The position numbers and the translations under genes were made by a program. Source: Megaleporinus macrocephalus (lineage: Eukaryota > Chordata > Actinopteri > Characiformes > Anostomidae). Taken from it: 64,000 nucleotides of DNA. The stretch covers positions 15,778,024-15,842,023 of the forward strand of contig CM038716.1 in NCBI GenBank assembly GCA_021613375.1. The letters run 5' to 3'. Shown piece after piece: positions 25,001 through 63,199 of this stretch (positions within the stretch are counted from its first letter, which is position 1; the number at the start of each line of letters is the position of its first letter). The notes beneath the pieces were generated by a model. It saw nothing but the letters and a program-made list of their open reading frames with translations. It did no database searches and had not been told where the DNA came from.

Positions 25001-26945
25001 CCTCTGGTCTAAACTATGGCAGCACTGGCCGTTTGTAACAGCTGCTAGTGTCATTTTAACACTCGGGAGGAGAATTCTGTGGAACGTGAGGTTATTTCCT
25101 ATTTTTGGAAGTGATTGTTGCTCGTCTAGGAGAACTGGTGTCTGCACCAATACTAATGCCCAACCTCAGGTTTTATTCAGAGGACTGCAGAAGGAGCTGG
25201 ACAGCCAGTGATGTAGATTCCGGTTAAGGAGGTACTGGGCTATTGTGGGTTAGCACGCTGCTCTTAGAGGAACTTAACAATAAGATGAATTTGGAAAACC
25301 GGGCGCCCGGCTCGTTAACAGCTGTTGACAGTTTCTACAGGCTGTGTTTAAGCAGTGGAAGCACTAAAATGTGCAGAGTCATGTGTTTCTCAGACAGTCC
25401 TGCGAGCCTCAGCTCCAAGTGCCATTAGCGTTAGTCCCTGTGAGGCCAGCGGGGTCTCTTAATTGGTCAGTCACTTCTACACAAAACATGAGTGTTTAAA
25501 AGCAGAGAGAACTGAAATGTGCAGGCAGGGTTAATTCAGTACCACCTGAAGGAGCTACATGCAGGCGTCCGTTCCACCAGCTGACTTAGTTGTTTATCTG
25601 CTCATAGTATTTATTGATGAGGTGAGAGTTTAATGAACAGAGCTGCTTACCTTAGCACTCTTAGTCAGAAACTGGTCATTAACTTTGGTGTGTGTGCAGC
25701 AAGAACTCTCCTGTATGATCAGGAACCACTTCTTTCAATAGAACATCCTCAACCTGGTACGATAGTCTAAGACTGGTGACGAGGAGTCGATTCTGAGAGA
25801 GTCGATTCTCCAGCATGTCTGGAAGTTGGGGTTGATTCTTGTCCAATGACTCTAAGAGTCGAAATGCTGGGAGTTGGCTCTTCAGCTGTGTTTTATTCAA
25901 CTGTGTTATTCTTATTCAGATGTTCTCAGAGTGCTGACAAGAGTTTGAAATGCTTCTTGTTGAAATAATTCTGACTACATTAATGATGTTCTCAGTACAT
26001 CTCTTAGAGCTTCCCCTCGCCACTCACTGACTTCGTATTGTAAAGCATCCTATTCTGTGTCCGAGCGGCCACTTCCTCTCAAAACACACAACACCCCACC
26101 TTTTTTTCAATGCCACACTCACAGAGTTTGACTGACAGCAAGACCAGTAGTATTTAAATATATAAAGTTAATATCAAAGCCCCCTTTAACAGTTTCCCTT
26201 TAACAGTCATCATACATTCTGCAATATATACATTAATTGCCTTTCTTTTAATTAAGTTTAAACGTTTTCTAATTACAAATTCTATCAAATAAACAAAACG
26301 TAGAATGAAATGTAGAATCTTTGAATGTTTAACATGAATTTAAAAAATTCTTAGCGTTTATGTGCATGTTTTGCTGTAATGTGCTGAAGCTGGCACTGGA
26401 CTGCTAAAGCCTCTGATCGGTGGATCCAATCCACCTGAGAGTCAAATTAAAATTTTAAAATGTAATAGTATTTTAAAACAAAGGAAAAAGATGATGAGTA
26501 GAATAAAGAAATGTTCAAGATTCTGCTTCACTGCTTCACTAACTGGTAATGTTAAGGTCTTCATACTGTAACAAACGGTTTGTCAGTTTAACCTAAAAAT
26601 GACTTCATGTAGTAACAAGCAATGAAACTGGTTTTATTTAAGCTAAATAGATATTTTGAATGATTCTTTAAATCAAAGACATTTTTGAGATGAATAAAAA
26701 TGTTTCAGATGCTTGTCACCACATTAAGTCATTTTTTAGTTTGGACTGATAAACCATTTCTGATAGTACAGAAACTTGTGGAGTCCATACGGGCTAAACA
26801 TACCAAATAAAATTCAAATATTTCAAAGATTATACTTTTCACTGAAGTTTTAACACTGATAATATTATTTGCAATAAAAAAGGCACCTTTTCACTAGTGC
26901 TATCAGATTTTTGTACAAGACATAAAAACTATTTTTATAATATTA

Positions 26946-27006
<61 letters not shown>

Positions 27007-29551
27007 CAGAGGTAGAAAACTTGCTTGTGGTCATGTTCTCGTCATCATAGCAGCATCATCTCTAAACTTTCACAGCTATCAGGCAGATATTTCTGGACCA
27101 TTGCAAGTGTTTTGCGGTTACTGGGTTTTGTGTATTAGTCAGACAATTTTAAGTCTGTACTATTTTATTCTCGACTCTAGCGGCTGGTGTATAGCGTTGT
27201 TTATAAATAATTAGTCTAAAATACAGCCTAAAATACAGCCAGTTTTAACAACTGAACTTCCTACAGTAAACAATGAGGGGAGATATGTAATATATAAATA
27301 TATTTTAATTTTCTTTTGCTGATATTCACTCTTTCTCTTTAAGGCATCAAGTTTTATTTTTTATTAACTTTTTCTTTGAATTAATAGTTTTAGATTTGAT
27401 TAGATTTTCTGTAAAAGGACAGTTGTAGTTTTTAGTATTATGATAAATGCTGTGATAGAAGGTATTTGATGAGGGTAAAATAAATTTAATCACCAGAGTA
27501 AACTAAGCTCAGCTCAGCTCCAGCTTTTCTCAACTTGTAAACTCTCATTCATGCTTTCAACAGAAAATGAAAGATTTTTTGAAGAATTTTCTAGTAATTT
27601 TAGTTTTGGCTAGTTTCACAGTTAATATTGTAATTTTGATGTGTTTGAATTTGTATTACAGAGCACGTTTTCTGTAACACTCTTCTAGTTTTGGTGCTAG
27701 TTTTAGTTGACTATACAGACCCAGGCTATTTATATTAAACGAATTATATTAAACAGCATTTCCTTTTCATTTACTAGGCTTTAAAATCTTCAGTCTTTAT
27801 GCTGCCTGTGAGGTATGTGGTAACATTTGCCATTTTTGGCTAAAAAAAGAAAAAAAAGGAAAAAGGAACAAAAAAAAAACACTTGGGGGAAAAAAATAAT
27901 TAAAGAGAAAGTAAAGACTTAAGTAAAGACTTTTACTTTCTGAACCACAGGATTCCAAACAGAACGATGGTCATGACGGTGAAAGCAGAGATGCCGATGA
28001 GGGTGAAGTGAATGAAGTCCAGTCCGGTATCTGCAACACCACACATGAAATGAGAGTCAGTGGGTTATGATGTACCACCGCAGGAAAGCTAACTAGGTCA
28101 CTCACTGAAACCCTCTTCTACAGTGACCTGAACTGCTAATTGACAGACTTAATGAGCAGCCAGCTCCTGCTTCATGCGTTCAGACAGTTGCTTGATTGTA
28201 CAAACATTCTAGTACATTTATTTATTTATTTATTTTTTATAATAGGTTAAACACATCAACTAAATAGAAATTCTACACTAGAGTGTCCGGTGTAAGTGTG
28301 GTCTTTGGAAGCATGTGTTAAAAAAATATTCACCTATAAAATCAACTAAACAAAGCATGTCATTTCACAGGAGGTCTTTTGCAAACAACTCCATTTTTCA
28401 GAAACAATACTATCCACTAAGATTGCTACCTTCTTACCTTCACCTCCTTCTATTAAAGAAAATGTGTCTTCGCCTTTAAATCAGAACATTTACTCGACTT
28501 GTAGGCCTATAAAATCCTCTGTTCAGCAATAAAACAAAGCAACACTAAAGGCTGTGTGTTGCAGTAATGTAGTCACTCTTACTAAAATAATAAAACAGCA
28601 ATATAATACTAATAATTAAATAAGCAAACATTGTTGCCCTTCGGGGAAATTCTGAAGAGGTATAGTCTATCAAAATCAGATTTTTTCAAATATCTTCAAA
28701 TTAGACATTTCCTTAAATCTCTTTTAGATAAGGGGGAGTTGCGAATGGATCTGACAGAGATGGAGAAGCTTTTCACTGAACAACTTGACTCCAGAGGGTT
28801 GATTTTAAGAGTATATATTATGTTGTGTAATGATTCCCTGTTTTCTGTGACAAACCTAAAGGGTATTTGGCAGAAAGATTTGGAAATGGAATTCGATCAA
28901 AGCTTGTGAGACTCTGTTTGTGTGAATCTGTATCCTAAGTGTACTTCATTGAATGTGCATGAGCTTAATTTTAAGTTCATCCACAGAATTTATTTGACAC
29001 CAGTGCGGTTACACAGGATATACCCAGAGAGATCTGACCTGTGTTTCAAATGCCAGACACAGAAAGGCACATATGTTCATTCTTTTTGGACCTGTAGTAA
29101 AATTAAATCATTCTGGGAGGAAGTGCACTCAGCAGTTGAAGACATTTTTGGCATAAAGTTTACCATGTGCCCCTCAACGTACTTGCTGAACGCCCGTTTG
29201 GACGACATTTTTGATTTCCAGTTGAGACGTGTTTTTGCTTTGTTGGTCTTTATAGCAAAAAAGTGTATTTTGCTGCTTTGGTCCTCCAAACAAGCCCCTT
29301 CATTGACCTTATGGCTTTCTCAGTTGACGTCCCTCCTTCCTCTTGAGAAACTGACTTATGACCTCCGCCAGAAATCCGAGAGCTTTTGGCAGGTATGGTC
29401 CCCTCTCTGGACCTATCTGGAAGAGCTTGGGTAGAGCCCATTAGAGGCTACATTCTGTTGTTTTTGTATGTTGTGTGTGACTGAGATGTATATATGTATA
29501 TAATTAAGTATTTATGGCGCTATTATTGTAATTTATATCTGTGTGCCACCA

Positions 29552-29600
<49 letters not shown>

Positions 29601-32600
29601 TATAAGCAAACATTCAGTTAGATTTAATATTAATACAAATAGCAATGTAGTCTGTACACAGCAAACTGTGGTTGCTATGTATCCAGACACCTTCTAATTA
29701 ATGAATTTAGCTAGTTTAATTGCTGATAAGGCATTTAACTGAGCACAGACTGCTTACACATTAAAACATCTCCCCAGAAAAGCACTGCCGATAGAACGGG
29801 ACACTCTGATGCAGCCACACATGAGCCTACGGTTACCATGCACAACACTGGTAAAGCCATCCAGAACCTTTAGGGTGAGTAATCCAGAATTCATCATCCA
29901 ACACCAATACCTGTCCTCACTGATGTTGCTGAATTCAGTCAAACCTTCACAACAAATGTTTCAAATTGTATTGACTTTCAAAAAGACTAAAGGTAGTTAC
30001 TACAGCAGAAAGGGGAGAGACCTCCTCCCTGATTTCAGAAGCAATGCTGGATGAGGAGGTGTCTAAAAACTTGTAAACAGTCTGTACACATTTCTGCTCA
30101 TAGGTTTAAACGCACCTGCCTGAACTCGAAAGATATTTTAAAGAAAATATCAGTGATCATACAAAACACATTTCTTTTATCATCACTGTATCTTTTCTTT
30201 ATTGATCATCACCATAACTGATGTCTCATGGGTCAGACATTGACATACCCCTGATGATAGGACTGTTACTACACCTTCTAATGCATCAAAATAGAGGATA
30301 AACCTGGACACTAGAGCATGGTGAACGCACAAGGATACCACACCAGCATCAGGTAGACCAAGAACATTTTCTGAGGCCATAACCAACGAAAGTCTGAGAG
30401 ATACAAATAAAATACATCCCAGAAACAAAGAGATCATGTCGTTTCCGAGTGTGCAACAAGAGAGTCTTAAACAGAGATGGGGTGCGTAGCAGAGTTACCA
30501 AACAAAAAGCAACACCACCACAAAAGAGCCTGTTCACAACGAGAAGCAGCATCTAGGGAAACCTCAAGACAGAAATAGAAGCTCATGTCACAGTTATAAC
30601 CATTACGTCTGAAAAGGAGGCCCATGAAGAGAGACGCACCATCATAGGGACTCCATGAAGCATGGCAGTGGAGCTGTTTTGTGGGTGTATGAGCTGCAGC
30701 AGTGCAGAGGATTTGCTCCAAATTGATGGCAATGCAGCAGATTAGCCAAAAATCTGCATTCATCAGTTAGAGGCTGTACATTGGGCATACTTGGACTAAC
30801 CAAAGAAGCCCGAGCTGGCGAGCTGGCCCCTTGGTTGGCTGTAGCAGAATAAAATAAAGGTTCTGGACAGTCCCTTGCATTCCCTGGATCTCAACACCAT
30901 TGAGCTACTTTGAGGAGAGTGTGTGCAGGATATGCAAGACAGGCAAAGAATGTAGAGGAACGGGAGGCTTCTTACCAAGAAGATATGGTAGAAGAATGGT
31001 CAGGGGTGTGTAGCCTTTTGACAGTGCAGTTTCAGTTATCATGCAATTATTACATCCAAACTACATGCACACTGTTATAATACTAAAAATAGTAAATATT
31101 CTTACTAATCCAGCCAGAGCTTTTAAAAACTGGTTCAGTTATCATGTACTTTCTAAACAGCTGAGGCTCAATTGATCAGATCAGTCTGGCAATTTAATTC
31201 TACTGCTTACAGTTAACTGTATAGGCAGGTAGTAAACGTTGAAGGTGTATTTTAAATGTCTAAAACTGAAAGCTAATATTCTTTATCACTGCCTCGAGTC
31301 TTTAAATCTTTAATTTGCACGGTTTGACTGTACAGCAGAAATCATTTTAACTTCGCTGTCCGTGTACCTGCAGAGCACCCGGCACATTATCAGTCATAAA
31401 AGCTCATGAGCTGAGTCGTACGGAGAAATGAACTCACTGAGCTTGTGGAGTGTCGAGATTCATGTTGAGTCTGCTGTGTACTTACTTGCTGGGTTAAGAG
31501 GAGAGCATGATGAATTGTCAGGGCTGGACATACTGTGATTTCCTTAAATGGACAAGTGTGGTAGCTCCATAAACTCTGAGTACGTGTCTGAATAATAGTT
31601 AGAAGTCCTGAAACAGAAAGAGAAAACACTGCTCTAGTTCTTTAAGCCAGTAGCACAGTAGTCTCATATGGCAAGTCATCCCCAGCACAGTGTCACTAGT
31701 GTAACTAGAAAGCTTGACTTGCTAATAGAATATTACATAAAGCACAGAGAGTGAGACGCGAGGAAAGTACATCGACATTACTGTTCAAAAGTCTGCTGCT
31801 GGAATTCTGGATCAACCACACACTGTACTGGGTTCCTGCTGTTCTGGTTTCTACTTCAGTGACTGCTTTGGTCATATATGCCAGGCTGTCGGCTAATATG
31901 TCATAGTATGTCCCCTCTTTACACAACTACTACTCTCAGTACTGTGTACTGTGTCTGACTCGTGTCCTGTTTTGTATTTACTGCACTCTTTTGTCTGCAC
32001 TGTATATTCAGTATTGTTTCAATACAGTTGTGCTTTTTCTTGCTCTGTTTTGTTCCTCTGTTCATGTGTATAGAAATAAAATGACAATAAAGCTTATAGA
32101 ATCTTAAATTAATATTTTACATAGAATAAGCCCTGTATGGTTGCAGATGTTTAAAAAGTGATTCTAATATGCCAGTCCTATGTGCCGTCACAGGTTTTAT
32201 ATCATTTAAACAAAGGGGGGAAAAAACAAAATTTTTTTTTACTGCATACAGAAAGATGAACAGAGCTACAGATGATTCTAAAAACGAGAAAAAAATGAGA
32301 AAGCTGCAGAACGTGAAGAATGAAAGTAAAAAGAAAAACAAAATTTGACAAAAGATTCTCTGTAGATAATTATAATTATACACAATTACACTGTTTATCA
32401 TTATAGAACTTCTTGTTGTTCACATAACACTTTACATATTAAACAAAAATTCTAAAAATCTTTTTTGGTGAACTGTTTAATCTGAAATAAGAAAAAAGGA
32501 AAAATGTGAGAGAGGATGTGAGAGGATTAGCAGTAAAATGTAAAACTGAAAATGTGGAAAGAATTCTGTTAAATTAGAAATTCCTCCACTCGTAATTAAA

Positions 32601-32877
32601 CCTGAGACAACAGTGTACGCAAATAAAGCTCCACAGTTTGGCCTCAATTAGAATTAGTTGCAATCGAAATAAGAGATGACCTCATTTCCATCTAGGAAAA
32701 GGAAGAGCGGGTCACGATGCAAAGCTAAAAATATCAGAAAAAAATTATGATTATTTTTATATCAGTATCATCGGTCATATGAAAAAGTATATGCTGCGTT
32801 GATTTTCTAAATGAAAATAAGTTACAGATCCTCTACACAGAACACACAGAACATACACACACAAATACATACACACA

Positions 32878-32911
<34 letters not shown>

Positions 32912-32953
32912 CATATATACATATATACATATATACATACATACATACATACA

Positions 32954-32985
<32 letters not shown>

Positions 32986-34155
32986 GAGGGAAAACCAAAA
33001 AACATTTATTCTGTGCAAAAGTTATGGCACAGTTTATTTTATGGATTACTACTGTTTCTTAATACGCGGGTTAAACTCAACAACTAAACAGAATTGTGCA
33101 CTAGAATTAGCCACTGACTAAAGTGTTGTTTTAAATACTTGATTCAAATGTGTACAACAGATCCAGGTGAATAAAACACATTATGTTAACACAGTTCTTG
33201 CCAAAAGTATGTAAAATTCACTTGAAACCAATGTACACATTTGAATCTAATAAATTTAAAGCAACACTTTTTTCATTGCAGGGATGTACTCAGCTTTATT
33301 TCAACTTTTACAGTGTAATAGAATTGAATATGTATTTGAATTTAATATATAAATTTAATATAGTAATTTAAAAGTCTGGAGTTTAGGGGGATTAACTGCT
33401 GTCAGCAAACACGAAATTACAACAGCCGCTTCACCAATCTGATATACGGAGTAAACATGCAGTAAAACAACAAGTGTAATAATTGTAGTGTTATAATAAA
33501 CAAACAAAAGGCAAACACAACCTAATTAGCAACTAGGTTTAGTCAACGTGCACGAGAAGAGATATCACCAAACTGCTGTGTTGAAATTGTTCAACCATGT
33601 ATAGATGGACACTACTGTAAACACCTCATTCAGTGTTAACACCCCTGAACTTAAAATTATCTATTTATTTCTATTAATGCAACACATTTTATTGATTTCT
33701 ATTGACCCTATTGCTAAAACATAAACTGTACCAGACCAATAGAAATTGTAACACTCCAAAATCACTTGGATACAATTCTGGTTCCATATAACTTGCATTA
33801 AAAGCAAAAAGGTTTTTGTTCTCTTCTGTAAAGTTCCCATTTTGGGCATACACGTTTTTCTTTGGACTGTGACGATAAGCTACTTTATATATGCGCACGT
33901 TTCCCCACTATTCATTTTACATTACTCATAAACCAGTAACCAGTAATTGTGCTCTAAAATGTGTAGAACTGTGTGGAGGATGTCTAACTTACTTTCACTT
34001 GGAAAATCGACAAAACGTGTGATTTGGGCTGAGTCACCTGAACGTCTGTAGACAACTATATTCATACACCAAACATAACTCAGAACACGCAACAGCGGAA
34101 AGCACATCAGGCCAGTGATCCATGTTCTCATTTTCACAGTCAGCCAATAACCCAC
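17599..34155 (-). CDS. Receptor-like tyrosine (pseudo)kinase, STYK1-like
   Basis: Thirteen exons join in phase to 489 aa: 34155-33993, 31607-31486, 28127-28106, 28030-27937, 23265-23097, 22934-22796, 22610-22512, 19594-19434, 18594-18457, 18366-18255, 18154-18055, 17833-17734 and 17649-17599. Order: signal peptide, ectodomain of about 80 residues with CPFKEITVC, one membrane helix (about 108-131), a basic juxtamembrane part, kinase domain (about 196-470) and a tail with YVDV. The glycine loop is degenerate (AGKEGAFYKA). VTCK supplies Lys232, HCDLALRN replaces HRDLAARN, Glu347 replaces the DFG Asp (AEFGLA), and PPE replaces APE. DVWSFG and RPSFSEL are intact. The activation segment is basic with no Tyr. 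Layout and the glycine loop recall STYK1/NOK, but orthology is unproven. The start could also be Met9 (34131). Exons 1-3 are less certain than the rest. Confidence 0.88.
18660..19430. repeat. Dispersed-repeat fragments in kinase intron
   Basis: Pieces such as gggtactccaggaccagggttgg (19385-19407) and cacacctgattgaactaatcaa (19207-19228) resemble a common teleost interspersed repeat in which those two blocks mark opposite parts. Boundaries and target duplications are not clear. The right end reaches almost to the exon edge at 19434. Confidence 0.35.
20340..21885. repeat. Minisatellite, 37-42 bp units
   Basis: About 1.5 kb of tandem units based on ggattagacacatagagcag plus tgtgggtcagtatgactgt. 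Length variants lack the cata step or substitute an agaagggaggataagtatg segment. There are roughly 40 units. It lies in the kinase intron between exons 22610-22512 and 19594-19434. ORFs across it are products of the repeat. Confidence 0.95.
22020..22079. repeat. (CA)n microsatellite
   Basis: About 30 CA units, followed by short TA and CA runs to about 22100. It lies in a kinase-gene intron. Confidence 0.97.
23831..24622. repeat. Minisatellite, about 17-bp units
   Basis: About 45 units of the form gagaataaagcgagtca, with variants gggaataaagcgagtca and gagaataaagcaggtct. It lies in the 4.7-kb kinase intron between the transmembrane exon and the juxtamembrane exon. Confidence 0.95.
24623..27936. 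other. Kinase intron, remainder
   Basis: AT-rich intronic sequence after the 17-bp minisatellite. It contains a (TA)n run at 26948-27003. No coding exon with supporting splice sites or recognisable product was seen. Confidence 0.5.
26948..27003. repeat. (TA)n microsatellite
   Basis: About 27 TA units in the kinase intron. Confidence 0.95.
28633..29602 (+). mobile_element. 5'-truncated L1-type LINE insertion
   Basis: The insertion is flanked by a perfect 12-bp direct repeat, taagcaaacatt, at 28621-28632 and 29603-29614. It ends in a poly(A) tract followed by a TA run (29551-29602). Both features are signatures of target-primed reverse transcription. It carries only the C-terminal part of ORF2. 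It lies in a kinase-gene intron, on the opposite strand to the gene. Confidence 0.88.
28634..29434 (+). pseudogene. L1 ORF2 C-terminal fragment
   Basis: The reading frame is open in one frame except for one in-frame TGA at 28907-28909. It includes the C-terminal Cys-rich motif CFKCQTQKGTYVHSFWTC, typical of the L1 ORF2 tail, then WEEVHSAVEDIFG and WLSQLTSLLPLEKLTY. The endonuclease and most of the reverse transcriptase are missing. Frame preservation suggests a fairly recent insertion. It is not a host gene. Confidence 0.85.
29800..31030 (+). mobile_element. Decayed Tc1-like element remnant
   Basis: Near 30893-30930 the plus strand reads LDLNTIELL-stop-GECVQDMQD, like the C-terminal PDLNPIELLWG block of Tc1-family transposases but broken by a stop. 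The right end near 31003-31030 (ggggtgtgtagccttttgacagtg) resembles a Tc1 terminal repeat. A partly matching left end near 30055 (aggaggtgtctaaaaacttg) fits weakly. Boundaries are uncertain. Confidence 0.35.
31940..32105 (+). repeat. Possible LINE 3' tail
   Basis: The sequence ends aaataaaatgacaataaagcttatagaatctta, resembling the 3' tails of L2-like fish LINEs and SINEs (tgacaataaag followed by a short repeat). There is no coding part. Confidence 0.35.
32867..32984. repeat. (ACAT)n microsatellite
   Basis: About 28 tetranucleotide units with an interior of atatac variants. It lies in the first kinase intron. The tetranucleotide period creates long CMYVCMYV ORFs that are not genes. Confidence 0.95.
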
Positions 34156-35100
34156 TACCTAATGATGTTCATTCTCAGGAGAGCACCTTGACTGCATATA
34201 ACAAATTGTCTATTATTGTAATCATAAAAAAAAGATCACTCTGCAGTACTTTAAAGTGAATCAGCATGAAGACCCCCTTACACATCCATCAGGAAAGAGT
34301 TTTTATTGTTCTAAGACGCTCAAGGCAGAAGAGAGATTAAAGAGAGAAATGAATGAGACCCCCTCACCTCTTCGGTCTTCAAGTGCGGCAGTGCTTCAGG
34401 TCCTCCGAGTGACATTATGTGGAGATGTAGTCTACTTGACCTGCTCGTGTGCAAGGCTGCTGCCATGAGAGCATGAAGACCACAGGCAGCCAGGTGCTCT
34501 TCAGAAAGCAAAGCTGTGGCGGCAGGCGGTGACGTTTGCGGTGCAGAACAGGATCGCTGTGTGAGCAGTGAGGCATGTAGGCCAACACACTTCCTAACTT
34601 ACTGCTGGCCTCCACTGACTGAGACAGTGGGCTTGATGCTGCTCTACAATAGAAGCCAAGGCTTCACCGGCTTTACCTTAATAGGGATCTAAATAAAGGG
34701 GACGCTATAAGGGTGAGGCCCCCCACACGGGTAAACAAAAAAGGCAGCTGCGGCATCGTTTCGGGGAGAAGGTGTTAGCCTTACAGGCAGCACTTACATG
34801 GCACATGGCCCAAAACAGCAGCGGGCTGTGGTTTCCCCATCCGCTGCTGCTCTCTGCACAGGAATTGCATTCAGCAAAGAAGCAAAGTGCACAACCGTGT
34901 GCAAACAACAAAAGGAGAGTTGTTCAACTGCATTGGCTGAATTTAATCGGTTGCTCGAATAATCGGTACAGATCATCACTCCATATACAACTACATTTGT
35001 TTTTTTTTTTTGTTTTTTTTACAGATCATTTTTTCAAATACACGTTTTTATTGGCGTATTTACAAAACATTGTATGTACATTTCATGTCAGTGCAATGTC
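34156..35100. other. Gap between usp32 3' end and kinase start
   Basis: Less than 1 kb separates the likely usp32 polyA site from the first kinase exon on the same strand. A locally GC-rich patch at about 34480-34900 may hold the kinase promoter, but no clear motif set was found. ORFs here have no recognisable product. Confidence 0.4.
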
Positions 35101-35133
35101 GTTTTTATTCTTTAAACACTTTACAAAATAAAT

Positions 35134-35139
35134 TTTATT
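35134..35139 (-). terminator. Candidate usp32 polyadenylation signal
   Basis: AATAAA on the minus strand, with further copies at 35104-35109 and 35047-35052. These would give usp32 a 3' UTR of about 2.5 kb. Confidence 0.45.
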
Positions 35140-37690
35140 AAATTAATACATCTCTGCCAATTAACTTAACAAAATCAACTAACAACCAAGACAGACGTCA
35201 GTAGCTGATTGCACTACTCGCCCACCAATCACGTTTTTCTGAAGCATTAATAAATTATCCCTGTATCAAAAAAAACAAAAACAAAAAAAAACAACAACAA
35301 CAAAATAAATGATTTAAAAGTCTTGTGTACTTGTGGCCTCGAAAGACTTGTGAGCCGAGGGGAAGATTCCAGTTCAAATAAAACAAGCAAGCCACTCATT
35401 ATTCCAACCGAGCGGATCTGAATCACCGCTGTCTAATACAGACGTATTCTTCTCTCCTAATGTGCATGATGTGTTTGGTTTCCTGTGTGGGACAGCGTTC
35501 ATGTTTATAGGTATAAACATTGCTTACAGCTGATGCAGACTGTTTGCAGGATGAGTCATCTCACATGACCGAGGAATTACAGTAATAAAACTGAAGCAGC
35601 ACAGTCCTGTAGGCCCGACTCGTAGTACTTTGCCATCGGAGGACAAATGATCCGTCGTTTAATGAGGACTTCATTCAAGTGCTAAGAAGTAATGAGGGGA
35701 CGAGAATCATTCATCGTTTCATAACTATTTTCACAGTGTTAAGACGGCTCTCTAATGAAGGGTCTCCACAGAGTTGCTACTGTTCTCGCATGTCTTAAGA
35801 CACGCAACCTTCAGCAGGCCGCGCTGCTTCCTTTCAAGCACAGAGGGCTGAAGGGTTGGAGGGTTAGTCGTGCTGACGAGGCGTTCTTTCAGAGAAGACA
35901 GTTGGCGTAGACCACCGTTTGCTCGCTCTCTGCCCACAGAGTTTAACGTTATGCAACAACTTTATGCAAGAACTTTGGCTTGATCCTGTGGACCCCTCCC
36001 ATTATAATGCACTGAGCAGATATGCAAGCGTTTGGCTACTGTTTACTGTACCTTTCTACCAGGAAATAAAGTGACGTCAGTAATAATAACATTCTAGAAG
36101 CTATAATGGCATCGCTGAATGGTTGTAAAGGTGGGCTGGCACTGAGACTCGCTGCCAGCGTACAGTCAAATGACAGCTAAGCCGTGCTTGGGCAACATGA
36201 ATCGGCGCTATTAAAAATAAATAATCGCTGAAAAATAAAACGGTATAAAGTTAAAACTCGTTTAAGACAAAGACGTACAGTAAAGGAATATACTGGCTCT
36301 TTGAGCGACTCTCTGGCACACGATCTGGAAAAAAAACAAAAACTAATTCTAAACTAAAAGTTTGCTAATGGCGTATGGAAGTGTTTCGTTTGTTGCTCAC
36401 TGAAACACAGATTTGGCAGTGAAATGTGCAGGACTTCGCCCAGTCATGATTTATGTGGTAATCTAATACGTGATGACTCTATGAACACATGTTTTAGGGG
36501 GTCGTTCACATTGTAATACTGTCTCTGGGACTTCCCATGAACAATCAACTAACTATCTGGAAAAAAACTGAGGTAGTGTATAACTTCTACTGAGAAACCT
36601 TTCATTCTGATGGAGGAGAACCAAACAAGCTTTTGGAAAGTGTTAAGCCTGTTAAAGGAAAAATGTACACAATTATCCACTTACACCAGATGTAGCTGAC
36701 CATTCCAGACATGGTTGGTGTCCAGATTTTGCTTCTTTAAATTTAAACTGGAGCTACAAGGCGTTGCAAGCAGGCAAGCACTAGAAGTCAATAGTCACCC
36801 AAATCTTTTCTGTAAATACAATGCCAAACCTCCTCAACTGGCTCAAACCGCATCCACAGTATGACTGCATGACCTTGACAAAGGTCTGAATGCAGAGTGA
36901 GCACGCTGAGAGAGGTTTTGTGGAAGTTTTTACAGAAAACATTTGGTGACTTGACTATTTGCTAGCAAGGTTAGCCTTGTAGCTTGATCACTGAGTAATA
37001 GATCCACTATATCTGGTGGTGAAGTAGAAAATTGTTTGATCTGCTTTTGGACAAACCGTTCCTTTAACTCTACACAATTCAGTCTGTTAAGACTCTATGT
37101 TTATGAACTGAACATTCAAACAGTGAATGAAACTGCTCCATTTGGAGCTGATGATAGACAATGAGACTGAATGAATTGCGCTTGGTCTGTAAGAGCTTTG
37201 CTTAGAATTCCACCGTCTAAATATAAAAAAAACCCTCAAGCATATGGAAGATAAGAGTGCTGTTAACCCTTATAGCAAGATAAATACATAAATATCATAG
37301 GTATGTGATTCTGCAGATTTGGGGGTTTCGCAGTGTTATGAGTGCGTCCAGTTAAATCGCAATAACTTCAAGGGAATGGATATTTTTGTTCACTTGGCAA
37401 CAACAACAAACTATATAGTTCTATTTTTATACCTCATTCACTTTCTTTCAAACTCGCGCCGCCACTCACTGACGCAACACATCCAAACCAGCAGGAAAGT
37501 ACCTGGCTTCAGAAACAGGGGCCAGCAGTGGAGCCTCTTCAGTCAAACTGTTATTTGTGCTTCAGAGTAACTGTTGCTCCTCAGTTCCGAGCGAGCAGCT
37601 GCAGCTTGGCCACGCTGCTGTTTCAGTCTTCATTGCACGGGGGATACTGACAAAACTTACTAAGTGCCTTTAGCATGGAAGAGCATGGGT
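35140..37690 (-). other. Probable usp32 3' UTR
   Basis: A 2.5-kb stretch without repeats or recognisable coding sequence, between the usp32 stop codon and a cluster of minus-strand AATAAA signals. It is inferred to be 3' UTR from position and lack of transposons only. Confidence 0.45.

Positions 37691-63199
<25,509 letters not shown>

Noticed and set aside
28106..28132. Alternative 27-nt version of the kinase microexon (acceptor five bases earlier)
   Set aside because: It would leave the phase wrong for the transmembrane exon; only the 22-nt form joins both neighbours in frame.
32775..33062. ORFs with CMYVCMYV or HTYIHTYI repeats
   Set aside because: They arise from the ACAT microsatellite.
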